From assembly GCA_017480185.1 (NCBI GenBank), contig JAFVBC010000001.1, forward strand, positions 53,271 to 117,270: DNA of 64,000 nt. Direction: 5' to 3'. Position numbers and translations under genes: made by a program. Origin of the DNA: Bacteroidales bacterium. GTDB lineage: Bacteria > Bacteroidota > Bacteroidia > Bacteroidales > P3. The notes below the pieces were generated by a model. The model was not told where the DNA came from. It made no database searches and saw nothing but the letters and a program-made list of their open reading frames with translations. Of this stretch, positions 63,999-64,000 are shown piece by piece; positions within the stretch are counted from its first letter, which is position 1; each line of letters starts with the position of its first letter.

Positions 63999-64000
63999 CC

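Overview
The window looks like a chromosome segment from an anaerobic, amino-acid-fermenting member of the Bacteroidales. The evidence is a type IX secretion C-terminal domain, operons for Na+-NQR, Rnf and fumarate reductase/succinate dehydrogenase, D-lysine 5,6-aminomutase (kamDE), butyrate-pathway genes (bcd, etfBA, crt, hbd), a 29-residue AURKAIP1/COX24-type protein, and many promoters with the Bacteroidetes -7 box TAnnTTTG. No prophage, insertion sequence, rRNA or CRISPR array was seen. Accessory content is confined to intergenic repeats and a few secreted or outer-membrane genes.

Layout. 0-2.4 kb: HAD phosphatase, small helical protein, cardiolipin synthase (+). 2.8-5.3 kb: two tandem outer-membrane beta-barrel paralogues (-). 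5.4-6.7 kb: trigger factor (-). 6.8-11.8 kb: barrel, giant GH2-like protein without the acid/base Glu, and lipoprotein (-). 11.8-14.9 kb: lone CoA-transferase subunit B and kamED (-). 15-17.9 kb: GH25 lysozyme, RNase G, COX24-like micro-protein and HU (-). 18-19.1 kb: CPBP protease and tRNA-Arg (-). 19.5-26.7 kb: aspartate ammonia-lyase and nqrABCDEF (+). 26.7-29.3 kb: repeat-rich region with a secreted coiled-coil protein and a lipoprotein. 29.5-33.3 kb: frdCAB (+). 33.4-35.1 kb: tRNA-Met, hemW, SPOR protein. 35.4-39.9 kb: rnfBCDGE with no rnfA (+). 40-43.7 kb: two secreted proteins, one a T9SS cargo. 44.2-49.5 kb: dnaG, sigma-54 activator, aroA, miaA (+). 49.6-59.6 kb: hbd-crt, a zinc-type efflux pump, anmK-nitroreductase, tcdA, a YiiX-like hydrolase, etfAB, an unknown 82-residue protein, bcd and ridA. 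59.9-64 kb: xerD, gapA, fabG and a BtuF-like lipoprotein.

How it fits together. KamDE, CoA transferase, Hbd, Crt, Bcd and Etf are steps of amino-acid to butyrate fermentation. AspA makes fumarate, which FrdCAB can reduce to succinate. Nqr and Rnf link NADH, quinol and ferredoxin redox state to ion gradients. The aspA-nqr junction is so short that the two may be co-transcribed.

Most unusual signal. A family of intergenic arrays is built from 11-bp units with an AGTTG/TTGAT core. It occurs at six places (2.6, 19.3, 28.0, 43.8, 54.2 and 61.0 kb). Two of them are very long perfect palindromes, with 48-bp and 38-bp arms. An 11-bp period would put every unit on nearly the same face of the helix, so these could be docking arrays for an unknown protein or a distinct class of small repeat element. 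Other odd points are a ten-G tract inside the GH2-like gene, a roughly 115-residue insertion in FrdC, the absent rnfA, and a nearly leaderless dnaG.
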